From NCBI GenBank assembly GCA_043721855.1, contig JAYSPY010000136.1:1-30432 (forward strand): DNA of 30,432 bases, in the 5' to 3' direction. This stretch comes from JACMNW01 sp043721855. Lineage in GTDB: Bacteria > Pseudomonadota > Alphaproteobacteria > Rhodobacterales > Rhodobacteraceae. Position numbers and translations under genes: made by a program. This document shows, in pieces, positions 14,645 through 23,242 of this stretch. Position 1 is the stretch's first letter; each line of letters starts with the position of its first letter. The notes beneath the pieces were generated by a model that searched no databases, was not told the origin of the DNA, and was given only the letters and a program-made list of their open reading frames with translations.

Positions 14645-14728
14645 CGCAAGCTCCGGATTGGGTGTTAAGTGGTGGCGCATGCTAGGGGGCATTTGCAGGC
14701 AAGGCCAGCCATACTGACGTGGCGGGTA

Positions 14729-15409
14729 TCAATGCGGGCTGCCTTCTGGTGGATCTGGGTAGTTTGGGGCAGTGAATGGCGTCACGCCAAGCCCTTCGGC
14801 GATGATCAGGCGCTGCGTTGCGGGGCGGGCCTCAACTGCGGCAATTTCGAGTGCCAGTTTAGGGTAGTCTGCCAGATGGAACCACCGGATCTGGCCCGCA
14901 GGATAGAGCACCGCCCAACGCATCAGCGGGGCCAGATAGCTGATCAGGATTGATGTGGGCCCAAAGAGCAGCGGATGATCGGCGCAGGCTTGATCAAGAA
15001 GGCCAAAGTGGCGTGTCATCCGGGCAGACAACAACGCGTGGTGTCCTGGCGTGGCATCAGCTGGCACATATTGGCCAGGGTAGAACAGCTGGCGCAGATC
15101 GGCATGCGCGGTGTTAGAGATAAAGAACAACCATTTCAGATACGTGCCCCGCAACGGGGCATCGAACGCGGGGGCAAGATCGTGACGGTCTGACAGCCAC
15201 AAAAGGATTGCCGCCGTTTCAAAGATTGGGCCATCAGGGGTTTCCAAAGCCGGGATCAGGCCTGTGGGATTAAGACGTCGGTAGGCGTCACTGTTTTGGG
15301 CATGCTGGCTGCGGTCAACCAAGACCGTGCGGTAATCAATGCCCGCCTCTTCCAGCACCAGTCGGATGATCAGCGAGGCGTTATCGGGGGCATAGTGCAG
15401 GATGTACAT
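14729..15409 (-). CDS. Glutathione S-transferase family protein, paralogue (226 aa)
   Basis: The protein has the same two-domain layout as the neighbour at 13979-14644. The thioredoxin-like domain starts MYILHYAPDNASLIIRLVLE and contains NPTGLIPALETPDGPIFETA, the glutathione-binding loop and cis-proline region. The C-terminal helical domain is diverged. Asn-Ala-Ser occupies the usual catalytic loop, so a Ser/Asn-type activation of glutathione is likely if it is enzymatic. GGAG stands 9 bases before ATG 15409. It is the first gene of a three-gene row with the second GST (84-base gap) and sdaA. A divergent EF-hand gene starts 158 bases away, so the gap should hold two promoters. Confidence 0.9.
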   Translation of the reverse strand: MYILHYAPDNASLIIRLVLEEAGIDYRTVLVDRSQHAQNSDAYRRLNPTGLIPALETPDGPIFETAAILLWLSDRHDLAPAFDAPLRGTYLKWLFFISNTAHADLRQLFYPGQYVPADATPGHHALLSARMTRHFGLLDQACADHPLLFGPTSILISYLAPLMRWAVLYPAGQIRWFHLADYPKLALEIAAVEARPATQRLIIAEGLGVTPFTAPNYPDPPEGSPH

Positions 15410-15567
15410 CGGGTTGCTCCGGGTTTTGGGACAATCTGGCGCTTGTCTGGCCCGGATGCCCGTCCAAAAGCGACTTTTGATCGCAAAGCCCTGCCATGAT
15501 AGCGCGCATCAACCTTTGGTTAACCACAGGCTGCCAGACAGGGACAGTCGATAGGTGGAGAATGGGC

Positions 15568-16200
15568 ATGCTGTTTCGGATCATGATGGTGATGTTGATT
15601 GCGCTTTGCGGTGTGGCGGCCCATGCGCAAGAGCGTGCGCAAGAGCGTGGGCAAGAGGCGGATGTTGCCGTTCCGCAGACCAAGGTCGCTGCCGCTTCGG
15701 CGGTGGCAAAGCTGATAAAATCCATGCCGGCAAAGCGGTTGAAGGCGTTGCGCGCCACGCCGGACGGTTTTTTGGACGATGCGGCAAGTATGATTTATGC
15801 TTACGGGACTGATGGCCAGATTGATCAGGCCGGGCTTGACGCCTATGTCTCGCTGCGACGGGCTGTGGCGCGGGCGCGCAACATCGGGTTCTTTTTGACG
15901 GCAGATTTGAACAATGACGGGGCGATCAGCCGTGCTGAGGCCACGCTTTATGCGGGCACTTTGACGGCCAGCAGGCGGGGTGATCTGTACTGGGGTTTTG
16001 ATCTGGCAGACGCCGACGCCGATGGGTCTGCGACCATGGACGAATTGCGCAGCCATGCGGACGGCGTGGCGATGAAGGCGATGGATGAAACCGATGCCGC
16101 CGGTGTGCGCAGCCTGATCCTGTTCGATCTGAACGGCAATGGCGCGGTGGCGATTGATGAAGTTGTGACGGCGGTCAGTTCGCTGGTCACATCAGAGTAG
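15568..16200 (+). CDS. Exported EF-hand calcium-binding protein (210 aa)
   Basis: A signal peptide MLFRIMMVMLIALCGVAAHA is followed by a charged repeat (QERAQERGQE) and an alpha-helical domain. Three EF-hand loops are visible: DLNNDGAISRAE (113-124), DADADGSATMDE (148-159) and DLNGNGAVAIDE (187-198). All have Asp/Asn at positions 1, 3 and 5, Gly at 6 and Glu at 12, as expected for Ca2+ binding. A degenerate loop (YGTDGQID) occurs around 79-86. The ATG at 15568 has GGAG 7 bases upstream; the ATG two codons earlier (15562) is too close to it. Proteins like this are periplasmic and of uncertain role, perhaps Ca2+ buffering or signalling. Divergent from the GST operon; its stop is 7 bases from the convergent mntH stop. 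Confidence 0.88.
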   Translation: MLFRIMMVMLIALCGVAAHAQERAQERGQEADVAVPQTKVAAASAVAKLIKSMPAKRLKALRATPDGFLDDAASMIYAYGTDGQIDQAGLDAYVSLRRAVARARNIGFFLTADLNNDGAISRAEATLYAGTLTASRRGDLYWGFDLADADADGSATMDELRSHADGVAMKAMDETDAAGVRSLILFDLNGNGAVAIDEVVTAVSSLVTSE

Positions 16201-16207
16201 GCGGCGG

Positions 16208-17563
16208 CTACCGCCCGCCCCCCACAAAATCGACGAGCAGTTTCATGTTCAGCGCGACGATTACCACGGCGATCAATACGGCAATGGCGATCAGCCACAG
16301 GGGCGCGCGCATTGCGCCCATTTTCTGTGTACTGGAGGTGAACATGACCAAAGGCACCACTGCAAACGACAACTGCAAGCTGAGGATTACTTGCGTCAGA
16401 ATCAACAGCCGCCCTGTGCCTGCACTGCCGTAGTAGATGGTGACGGCGGCGGCGGGGACGATGGCGATGGCGCGGGTGATCAGGCGGCGCAACCATGGCG
16501 GGATACGCAGGTTCAAAAACCCTTCCATCACCACTTGGCCCGCAAGGGTGGCAGTGACGGTGGAATTCAGGCCGCAAGCCAGCAAAGCTATGGCAAACAA
16601 CGAAGGTGCGATGCCAGATCCAAGCAAAGGGCCCAGCAATTGGTGCGCATCGCCAAGTTCGACAACTTCCGTTCTGCCGGTGCTGTTGAAGACAGAAGCA
16701 GCCAGAATCAGGATCGACGCATTGATAAACAACGCAAACATCAAAGCGATGGTGCTATCCAGCGTTGCAAATTTCAGGGCTTGGCGCTTTTCTTGCAGAC
16801 TGTCGCCATAGTCGCGGGTCTGCACAATGGCCGAATGCAAATACAGGTTATGCGGCATCACCGTGGCCCCAAGTATCCCAAGGGCCAGATACAGCATTTC
16901 AGGGTTGCGCAAGATTTCCACAGTCGGCGCAAAGCCACGGATGACACCGCCCCAATCGGGATCGGCCAAGGCAATTTGCAGACCAAAGCAGACGGCGATG
17001 ACGCCCAGAAGCGTGATGATAAATGCCTCTAGCCAGCGGAACCCCTTGTTTTGCAGCCATAAGATCAGGAACACGTCCAGCGCCGTGATGATAACGCCAA
17101 GCTCCAGCGGGATGCCAAACAGCAGGTTCAGACCGATGGCAGTGCCGATCACCTCGGCAATATCGGTGGCAATGATGGCAAGTTCGGCCATCAGCCAAAG
17201 CGGAATGGCGACCCAGCGCGGATACGCATCGCGGCAGGCTTGCGCCAGATCACGCCCCGATGCGATGGCAAGCCGGGCGCACAAAGATTGCAGCACGATG
17301 GCCATGAGGTTCGACATCAGCGCCACGACCAGCAGGGTGTAGCCGAATTTCGATCCGCCCGCGATGCTGGTGGCCCAGTTTCCGGGGTCCATATAGCCGA
17401 CGGCGACCATATAGCCGGGTCCAAGGAAGGCCGCAAACCTGCGCCATGATCCGGCAGGCAGCGCGACGGACCGGTTAACTTCGGCCAATGACGCATTTCC
17501 GGAATCGCGCCGCCAAGCTTTGCGGTTGGACAGATCGAAGGGGTTGGTATCCTGGGTGGCCAT
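16208..17563 (-). CDS. mntH: Nramp-family Mn2+ (divalent metal) transporter
   Basis: MntH imports Mn2+ (and some Fe2+) with H+ across the inner membrane. The 451-residue protein has about 11 helices. Helix 1 carries GPGYMVAVGYMDPGNWATS with the metal-binding Asp59-Pro-Gly-Asn62, and helix 6 carries GATVMPHNLYLHS with Met236-Pro-His238. Together, these are the Nramp signature, with Met236 as the transition-metal ligand. A 45-residue soluble N-tail precedes helix 1. Immediately upstream are a promoter and an inverted repeat resembling an alphaproteobacterial Fur/Mur-type operator (17575-17597), so metal-dependent repression is likely. The neighbour upstream is divergent rpiA. The ATG is at 17561-17563, with a weak AGAGC ribosome site. 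Confidence 0.96.
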   Translation of the reverse strand: MATQDTNPFDLSNRKAWRRDSGNASLAEVNRSVALPAGSWRRFAAFLGPGYMVAVGYMDPGNWATSIAGGSKFGYTLLVVALMSNLMAIVLQSLCARLAIASGRDLAQACRDAYPRWVAIPLWLMAELAIIATDIAEVIGTAIGLNLLFGIPLELGVIITALDVFLILWLQNKGFRWLEAFIITLLGVIAVCFGLQIALADPDWGGVIRGFAPTVEILRNPEMLYLALGILGATVMPHNLYLHSAIVQTRDYGDSLQEKRQALKFATLDSTIALMFALFINASILILAASVFNSTGRTEVVELGDAHQLLGPLLGSGIAPSLFAIALLACGLNSTVTATLAGQVVMEGFLNLRIPPWLRRLITRAIAIVPAAAVTIYYGSAGTGRLLILTQVILSLQLSFAVVPLVMFTSSTQKMGAMRAPLWLIAIAVLIAVVIVALNMKLLVDFVGGGR

Positions 17564-17574
17564 AGTCAGGCTCT

Positions 17575-17597
17575 TTGCTAATGCGACTTATTCGCAA
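17575..17597 (-). promoter_or_regulatory. Metal-repressor-like operator of mntH
   Basis: TTGCTAAT (17575-17582) and ATTCGCAA (17590-17597) form an inverted repeat with one mismatch, and within it TGCGA-CTTAT-TCGCA (17582-17596) is a perfect dyad. It begins only 12 bases from the mntH start codon and overlaps the promoter's -10 region. The A/T-rich, TTGC..AAT/ATT..GCAA form resembles Mur (manganese-responsive Fur homologue) boxes known in front of mntH or sitABCD in alphaproteobacteria. Repressor identity is inferred. Confidence 0.6.
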
Positions 17598-17623
17598 TAG
17601 AGCGCCATCAAGGCCAATGTCAA
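17594..17623 (-). promoter_or_regulatory. Probable sigma-70-type promoter of mntH
   Basis: On the minus strand TTGACA (17623-17618) is a perfect -35 hexamer. TATTGC (17599-17594), 18 bases downstream, is a moderate -10 that overlaps the end of the operator dyad. The predicted transcription start falls inside the dyad, which suits repression by a bound regulator. The leader would be about 20-30 bases. Confidence 0.5.
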
Positions 17624-17702
17624 GCGGGGACTGCGTGTGAATTGACCCTCGCCCCGCCTCGCCGGTTTGCCTATAAGCACGGCAGCAGTGAAGGAGATGA
17701 TG

Positions 17703-18491
17703 ATGGCGGCAGAGCTTTCCCCGATCGACAAGGCGAAATTTGTGGCGGCCAAGCGCGCCGTAGGGTTTGTTCAAAACGGCATGAAAGTGGGTCTTGGCAC
17801 CGGGTCAACTGCCGCGTGGATGGTGCGCTGTCTGGCGGAACGGGTGCGTGACGAAGGCCTTCGTATCACCGGCGTGCCAACTTCCAGTCGCACCGCACAA
17901 CTGGCGCAACAATTGGGAATACCGGTAACGTCGCTTGATGATGCGAAATGGCTGGATTTGACGATTGACGGCGCCGACGAATTTGACGCCAACCTGAACC
18001 TGATCAAGGGCGGCGGGGCGGCGTTGCTGCAAGAAAAGATTGTGGCCACCGCGAGTGACCAGATGATCGTCATCGCTGATGCGGCGAAAGAAGTGTCCAC
18101 GCTCGGGGCGTTCCCGTTGCCTGTGGAAGTCATCCCGTTCGGTTGGCAGACGACGAAAGCGTTGATCGAGGAAACGCTGGTCAGTCTGGATGTGTTGAAC
18201 CGCGACTGCACTTTGCGGATGAACGGCGACCGGCCCCTGATCACCGACGAGTCGAATTACATCATCGATTTGCACTTGAAACGCATCGGCAACCCAAGGC
18301 AGCTGGCGCTGGTATTGAATCAAATTCCCGGTGTGGTGGAAAACGGACTGTTCATCGACATCTGCGATATCGTGGTTGTAGGCCATGGTGACGGCCGGGT
18401 GACTGTGCGCAACATCAATTCCGGCAGCGTTGAGGATGACCATATTGAACTGGTCCCCGGCGACAATATTTTCGCCGATCTGGGGGAGTAA
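17703..18491 (+). CDS. rpiA: Ribose-5-phosphate isomerase A
   Basis: RpiA interconverts ribose 5-phosphate and ribulose 5-phosphate in the pentose phosphate pathway. The 262-residue protein has the phosphate-binding loop GLGTGSTAAW (30-39), TIDGADEFD with catalytic Asp89 and Asp92, KGGGAALLQEKI with Lys102 and Glu111, and the C-terminal NINSGSVEDD region. The reading frame opens earlier (17667), but three consecutive ATG codons (17697, 17700, 17703) follow AAGGAG directly. Only the last has workable spacing (6 bases), so 17703 is preferred. A TATAAG hexamer at 17672-17677 could be its -10. Divergent from mntH, which is about 140 bases away. Confidence 0.96.
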   Translation: MAAELSPIDKAKFVAAKRAVGFVQNGMKVGLGTGSTAAWMVRCLAERVRDEGLRITGVPTSSRTAQLAQQLGIPVTSLDDAKWLDLTIDGADEFDANLNLIKGGGAALLQEKIVATASDQMIVIADAAKEVSTLGAFPLPVEVIPFGWQTTKALIEETLVSLDVLNRDCTLRMNGDRPLITDESNYIIDLHLKRIGNPRQLALVLNQIPGVVENGLFIDICDIVVVGHGDGRVTVRNINSGSVEDDHIELVPGDNIFADLGE

Positions 18492-18535
18492 GCCGGGGAT
18501 TACTTGGAAATTTCGTGATCGCCCCGGTCGAAAGT

Positions 18536-18551
18536 GTTGCATTATGACAAC
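18536..18551. promoter_or_regulatory. Imperfect palindrome upstream of the outer-membrane protein gene
   Basis: GTTGCATTATGACAAC has complementary outer arms GTTG and CAAC and partly matching centre (AT..AT). It lies in the 236-base gap between rpiA and the outer-membrane-type protein, which also has an A/T-rich stretch around 18650-18720 that probably holds the promoter. The regulator, if any, is unknown. Confidence 0.25.
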
Positions 18552-18727
18552 TTTTCCGCGAGTCCGCGCAAGCCACTCTCGCGTTTTATTGACCCTGCAA
18601 ACGCGTCCCTTAAAACAGAGGCACATAGGTTGGTATGTGGATGGGACGTTCACGATTTTTTTTACAGTTATTGATTTTTGCCATCTGCGCATTTTCCTTT
18701 CAAATTGGTTATAAATGGAGAAAGAGA

Positions 18728-19564
18728 ATGGTCGAAAAAGTTGCGCTTTTGGCTTTGGCGCTGATTTTAGGCGCTGGTGGCGTTCAGGCACAAACGTTTG
18801 AAGGAAGTGTTGCGCTTTCCTATGGCACTGCCCCGTTTCTAAGCACGGATGACGATAGCGAGCGTCTTACAGAAAGCGGGTATAAGGCATCTGGGTATCT
18901 TGGCGCGACTTTCGGTGATTGGCGCATTTTTGGCGACTTGAACCTTTATAACCGAAGCATCGGCGATCAGGATTTCGACGAATATGCCCCGGGCGGCGCT
19001 GGAAGTCTTGGCCTGCATGCCGGCCGCAATTTTGGCGCTTTTTATGGTGGCGCCTTTGTTGGCAAGAATCGTTTTCAAGGTTCTGATGTCACCACGACGA
19101 ATGATTATATGACAGGCTCGCTTTATGGGATCGAAGGCGAATACTCGATGGGGGCCGTTTCAGTCTTTGCTCAGGTTGGTCGCGCTAAGATGATCGGTGA
19201 CCCGGGCGACAGTGAATTCTCAGGCAGTTTCAGCAAAATCGGGATTGCGGCAACCGTGGACCGATTTGTCATCTCGGCAGAATTTGAAAAGGGCAATTCG
19301 CCGCTGATTTTTGAAGATGACGGTGATTCAGGTGATTACAGGGCGATCAGTGTAGGGGTCGATTATCAAATCACGGACCGGGTTATCGGCACCCTGACTT
19401 ATGAGACGATGGACATCATCGCCAATACCGAGGATTCCGGTTTAGACGAATTCTTCGGCATCGGCATTCGTATCCCGTTCGGTGCAACTGGTGCCAAGCG
19501 CAATAATCTGACCACGTCCTACCGCCCTGGTCTTGCCGCCGCTTGGGCTGAGACGCTGGACTGA
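18728..19564 (+). CDS. Outer-membrane beta-barrel-like protein (278 aa)
   Basis: A signal peptide (MVEKVALLALALILGAGGVQAQ) is followed by alternating polar/aromatic and hydrophobic residues, as in beta strands: GSVALSYGTAPF, YLGATFGDWRIFGDLNLYN, YGGAFVGKN, GSLYGIEGEYSMGAVSVFAQV, DRFVISAEFEKG and RAISVGVDYQITDRVIGTLTYE. Acidic, Asp/Ser/Gly-rich loops join them. This suits a small porin-like barrel, but it lacks a typical C-terminal Phe strand and ends in a 25-residue soluble tail. The start at 18728 has GGAG 7 bases upstream; the frame is open to 18635. It stands alone with a terminator after it. Function unknown; alternative is a secreted adhesin-like beta protein. Confidence 0.78.
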   Translation: MVEKVALLALALILGAGGVQAQTFEGSVALSYGTAPFLSTDDDSERLTESGYKASGYLGATFGDWRIFGDLNLYNRSIGDQDFDEYAPGGAGSLGLHAGRNFGAFYGGAFVGKNRFQGSDVTTTNDYMTGSLYGIEGEYSMGAVSVFAQVGRAKMIGDPGDSEFSGSFSKIGIAATVDRFVISAEFEKGNSPLIFEDDGDSGDYRAISVGVDYQITDRVIGTLTYETMDIIANTEDSGLDEFFGIGIRIPFGATGAKRNNLTTSYRPGLAAAWAETLD

Positions 19565-19591
19565 TAGCCGTCAACGGCGCTAAATTTTCTG

Positions 19592-19626
19592 CACCCGGCG
19601 CTGACAGCGTCGGGTGTTGGTTTTCC
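19592..19626 (+). terminator. Intrinsic terminator after the outer-membrane protein gene
   Basis: CACCCGGCGCT (19592-19602), loop GAC and AGCGTCGGGTG (19606-19616) form an 11-base-pair stem with one G-T wobble, followed by TTGGTTTTCC. It begins 28 bases after the stop at 19564. Confidence 0.8.
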
Positions 19627-19711
19627 GAAAGCCGCGTTGTCACCTTTCACTTGCGGTCCTGTTCGCTTAACTATGGTGTGATGAAACCATTGGCCAGCAC
19701 AGGAGCCAGCG

Positions 19712-21070
19712 ATGCCCTTCGATTATGATCTGTTTGTCATCGGCGGCGGGTCTGGCGGGGTGCGAGCGGCGCGGATTGCAGCAGGGGAACATGGCGCGAA
19801 GGTAGGTCTGGCTGAGGAAAGCCGGATGGGTGGCACCTGCGTGATCAGGGGCTGTGTGCCCAAAAAGCTGATGGTCTATGCATCGGGTTACCCCGAGGCA
19901 ATCGAACTGGCACAAGCTTATGGCTGGGGTGCCAGCATCGGCAGCTTTGATTGGCTGAAATTTCGCGGCGCATTGCACAATGAATTGGCGCGGCTGGAGG
20001 CGGCGTACCGTGCCACGCTGAAAGGCGCGGGGGTCACAGTTTATGACGCGCGCGCTGTGCTGGACGATGCGCATACAGTGCGGCTGGATGATGGGTCGCG
20101 CGTGACCGCGGCGCATGTGTTGATTGCCACTGGCGGGCGGCCGTTTGTGCCGGATATTCCCGGCGGCGATCTGGCAGTCACCTCGAACGAGATGTTCGAT
20201 CTGGATGCGCTGCCCAAGCGGGCGCTGATTGTGGGAGGTGGCTACATCGCGTCTGAATTCGCCTGCATCTTGCATGGCCTTGGCGTCAAGGTGACGTTGT
20301 TTTACCGGGGCGCACAGATTTTGCGCGGTTTTGACGACGAGGCGCGCGGCCATGTGGCCATGGCAATGCAGGCGCGCGGGATTGAAATTTGCTGCGGCAC
20401 AGATGTGATCCGGTTGGAGAAAACAGCAGGCGGGATCAAGGCCGTATCCACCGATGGTGAGATGCGCGAATTTGATCTGGTGATGTATGCCACGGGGCGC
20501 AAACCAAATTCCGGTGGTATGGGGCTGGAAGATTTGGGCGTGGCACTGGGCCGCGCCGGGCAGATTGGGGTGGATGACTACAGCCAGACCGCCGTGCCTT
20601 CGATCTTTGCGGTGGGCGATGTGACCGACCGCATTAACCTGACCCCGGTGGCAATACGCGAAGGCCATGCCTTTGCTGATACGGTGTTTGGCGGGCGGGC
20701 CACCAAGGCTGATCATGCGCTCGTGCCATCGGCCGTGTTTACCCAGCCCGAAATGGGGTCAATCGGCCTGTCGGAAGACGCGGCGCGGGCGGCAGAGCCG
20801 ATAGCGGTTTACGCGACGGCCTTTCGCCCGATGCAGTCGGCTTTTGCGGGAAAGCCAGACCGCGTGATGATGAAACTGATCGTCAGCCTCGCCACGCGAA
20901 AAGTTCTGGGTTGTCATATCGTCGCACCGGGGGCCGGGGAAATGATCCAGCTGGCTGCGATAGCGATCAAGATGGGCGCCACAAAAGAGGATTTTGACCG
21001 CACCGTTGCTGTGCATCCAACCATGTCAGAAGAAATAGTGACAATGCGAAAGCCTATAAGAATGGCTTAA
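19712..21070 (+). CDS. gor: Glutathione-disulfide reductase
   Basis: A flavoprotein disulfide oxidoreductase of 452 residues that reduces oxidised glutathione with NADPH. The N-terminus has the FAD-binding DLFVIGGGSGGVRAAR, then the redox-active pair in GGTCVIRGCVPKK (Cys43 and Cys48). The NAD(P) domain has ALIVGGGYIASEFACILHGLG followed by YRGAQILRGFD, with an Arg pattern that fits NADPH. The dimer-interface domain ends with HPTMSEE (His-Pro-Thr..Glu, the acid/base His from the partner subunit). AGGAG lies 8 bases before the ATG. hflK follows after 61 bases on the same strand. It supplies reduced glutathione for the GST and peroxidase families seen elsewhere in the window. Confidence 0.95.
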   Translation: MPFDYDLFVIGGGSGGVRAARIAAGEHGAKVGLAEESRMGGTCVIRGCVPKKLMVYASGYPEAIELAQAYGWGASIGSFDWLKFRGALHNELARLEAAYRATLKGAGVTVYDARAVLDDAHTVRLDDGSRVTAAHVLIATGGRPFVPDIPGGDLAVTSNEMFDLDALPKRALIVGGGYIASEFACILHGLGVKVTLFYRGAQILRGFDDEARGHVAMAMQARGIEICCGTDVIRLEKTAGGIKAVSTDGEMREFDLVMYATGRKPNSGGMGLEDLGVALGRAGQIGVDDYSQTAVPSIFAVGDVTDRINLTPVAIREGHAFADTVFGGRATKADHALVPSAVFTQPEMGSIGLSEDAARAAEPIAVYATAFRPMQSAFAGKPDRVMMKLIVSLATRKVLGCHIVAPGAGEMIQLAAIAIKMGATKEDFDRTVAVHPTMSEEIVTMRKPIRMA

Positions 21071-21131
21071 GTGCTTGAATTTCGCGTTCGCATCCCCACC
21101 TTATACCAAACAAAGAAAAGGTCTGAAACAT

Positions 21132-22334
21132 ATGTCTGGAAACGGTGGCCCATGGGGCGGCAGTGGCGGCTCTGGTGGCGATGATCGCGACAAGGGTGAA
21201 GGCGGCGATAACCGTGGGGGCGATAACCGGAGTGGTGGTCGCAGACCGGGTGACGGTCCGCAGATCCCGGAAATTGAACAACTGATGAAGAAGGGCCAGG
21301 AACAGCTTCGCGTGCTGATGGGCGGGCGTGGGCGTTCCAACAATGGCGGCGGCAATGGCGGTGGCGGGCACGAACCAGGTGCACCTTTGGTCACGCGGCA
21401 AGGGCTTTTGTTGGGCGGGCTGGCGGCCGTGGCGGTATGGACATTCATGTCTTTCTATTCGGTCAAGCCAGAAGAGCGTTCCGTCGAACTGTTTTTAGGT
21501 GCCTACAGCGGTATCGGAAATCCGGGCCTGAACTTTGCTCCCTGGCCGTTCGTGAAGGCTGAAGTGGTGCAGGTGACGGGCGAGCGGACAACCGACATCG
21601 GCACGGGTGCCGGCGGTGAGATGGATACCGGGCTGATGCTGACCCGCGATCAAAACATCGTCGATATTGATTTTCAGGTGGTGTGGCGCGTGGCCGATCC
21701 GTCAGAATTTCTTTTCAATCTGTCTGATCCGACCGACACCATTCGGGCGGTGTCAGAATCTGCGATGCGCGATATTATTGCGCGGTCGGAACTGTCGCCC
21801 ATTCTGAACCGTGACCGGGGTGTTATTGCCACCGATCTGCGCGTATCTGTGCAGGCCACGCTGGACACCTACAAGGCCGGGATTTCTGTGGTGCGGGTGA
21901 ACTTCGCCAAGGCGGCCCCGCCGTCAGAGGTGATTGACGCCTTCCGCGAGGTTCAGGCAGCCCAACAGGCCCGCGACCGTCTGGAAAAAGAGGCTGACGC
22001 TTACGCCAACACCGTGACCGCAGGCGCGCGCGGTGCCGCGGCGCAGTTTGCCGAAGAATCCGAGGGCTACCGGGCGCGGGTTGTGAATGATGCGCAGGGC
22101 GAGGCAAGTCGCTTCCTGTCGGTCTACAACGAATATGTGAAGGCACCCGAGGTGACGCGCAAGCGGATGTATCTGGAAACCATGGAAAAAGTGCTGGGCG
22201 GCATGAACAAAGTGATCCTCGATGGTGTCGGATCTGGCGATGGCGGACCAGGTGTTGTGCCATTCTTGCCGCTGAATGAATTGAACAAAGTGCCCGTCGC
22301 GGGGGCTGCTGCCGTAACCGGGGGGACCAACTGA
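21132..22334 (+). CDS. hflK: HflK, FtsH-modulating membrane protein
   Basis: HflK forms the HflKC complex with HflC and encloses the FtsH protease in the inner membrane, modulating membrane-protein degradation. The 400-residue protein starts with a Gly/Asn/Asp-rich soluble tail (MSGNGGPWGGSGGSGG..., to about 80) and a single membrane segment (91-109, LLLGGLAAVAVWTFMSFYS). An SPFH/band 7 domain follows (VKPEERSVELFLGAY onward), with a coiled-coil helix (EVQAAQQARDRLEKEADAYA). The frame is open upstream to 21075, but ATG 21132 begins the family-type Gly-rich N-terminus, with AAAGG about 11 bases before. Its stop overlaps the hflC start as TGATG, so the pair is translationally coupled. Confidence 0.95.
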   Translation: MSGNGGPWGGSGGSGGDDRDKGEGGDNRGGDNRSGGRRPGDGPQIPEIEQLMKKGQEQLRVLMGGRGRSNNGGGNGGGGHEPGAPLVTRQGLLLGGLAAVAVWTFMSFYSVKPEERSVELFLGAYSGIGNPGLNFAPWPFVKAEVVQVTGERTTDIGTGAGGEMDTGLMLTRDQNIVDIDFQVVWRVADPSEFLFNLSDPTDTIRAVSESAMRDIIARSELSPILNRDRGVIATDLRVSVQATLDTYKAGISVVRVNFAKAAPPSEVIDAFREVQAAQQARDRLEKEADAYANTVTAGARGAAAQFAEESEGYRARVVNDAQGEASRFLSVYNEYVKAPEVTRKRMYLETMEKVLGGMNKVILDGVGSGDGGPGVVPFLPLNELNKVPVAGAAAVTGGTN

Positions 22335-23224
22335 TGCGCGCCGCTTATATTTTGCCAGTTCTGGCGTTGATTGTGGCGGGCATCTTGTCTTCCTTGTTCA
22401 TCGTCGACGAACGGGAAAAAGTGCTGGTCTTGCAGTTTGGCCAAGTGAAACAAGTCAAGGAAGACCCGGGCCTTGGGTTCAAGATCCCGATCTTGCAAGA
22501 GGTGGTGCGCTATGATGGCCGTATCCTCAGCCTGCCCACGCCGCCGCTGGAAGTGACGATGGAAGACGACCGCCGCCTTGTGGTGGATGCGTTTGCGCGC
22601 TGGCAGATTGTCGATCTGGTCAAATTCCGCGAATCCGTGGGTGCGGGCGACGTTGAAAAGGCGCAGCTTTTGCTGTCGGGCATCTTGAACAACGCGATCC
22701 CCGAGGTGTTGGGTCGGGTGGTCTCCAGCAAGGTTCTGTCGGAAGATCGCACCGGGCTGATGAATCAGATCCGCGATATCGCCAAGCGCGAAGCGAAATC
22801 TTTGGGCGTTGATATCATCGATGTGCGCCTGACGCGCACTGATTTGCCAGAACAAAACCTTGAAGCTACGTTCGCGCGGATGCGGGCTGAACGGGAACGC
22901 GAAGCGGCAGATGAGATTGCGCGCGGGAACGAGGCCGCACAGCGCGTTCGCGCATCGGCGGATCGCACCGTGGTGGAATTGACATCCGAGGCGCGCAAAA
23001 ACGCTGAGGTCATTCGCGGTGAAGCAGATGCTGCACGGAATGCGATTTATGCCGAAGCGTTTGGCCGTGATCCGGAGTTCTTTGCCTTCACCCGGTCGCT
23101 GACATCCTATGAGCGCGCGCTGCAACCGGGCAATTCGTCAATCGTGCTAAAGCCCGACAGCGAGTTTTTCGATTATCTGCGCAGCGAAAAAGCGCCAGGA
23201 CCGGACGCTCCTGCCGCGCCATGA
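22334..23224 (+). CDS. hflC: HflC, FtsH-modulating membrane protein
   Basis: Partner of HflK, 296 residues. An N-terminal signal-anchor (YILPVLALIVAGILSSLFIV) is followed by an SPFH domain (VDEREKVLVLQFGQVKQV...) and a long charged helix rich in Arg, Glu and Ala (RMRAEREREAADEIARGNEA) that packs against HflK. DPEFFAFTRSLTSYERAL is the usual C-terminal motif in the family, before a short disordered tail (PGPDAPAAP). The start codon ATG shares its A with the hflK TGA (TGATG). The transcript ends in a strong terminator 19 bases after the stop; degP begins 211 bases later with its own leader. Confidence 0.95.
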   Translation: MRAAYILPVLALIVAGILSSLFIVDEREKVLVLQFGQVKQVKEDPGLGFKIPILQEVVRYDGRILSLPTPPLEVTMEDDRRLVVDAFARWQIVDLVKFRESVGAGDVEKAQLLLSGILNNAIPEVLGRVVSSKVLSEDRTGLMNQIRDIAKREAKSLGVDIIDVRLTRTDLPEQNLEATFARMRAEREREAADEIARGNEAAQRVRASADRTVVELTSEARKNAEVIRGEADAARNAIYAEAFGRDPEFFAFTRSLTSYERALQPGNSSIVLKPDSEFFDYLRSEKAPGPDAPAAP

Positions 23225-23242
23225 AACTGCAATAAACAAGAT

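Noticed and set aside
17805..18791. 328-codon open frame antisense to rpiA
   Set aside because: It shadows rpiA, with Arg/His/Gln-rich low-information sequence and no family pattern.
19667..20716. 349-codon open frame antisense to gor
   Set aside because: It is antisense to gor and has His/Arg/Pro-rich composition typical of a shadow frame.
22124..23125. 333-codon open frame antisense to hflK-hflC
   Set aside because: It spans two well-supported genes on the other strand with no motif of its own.
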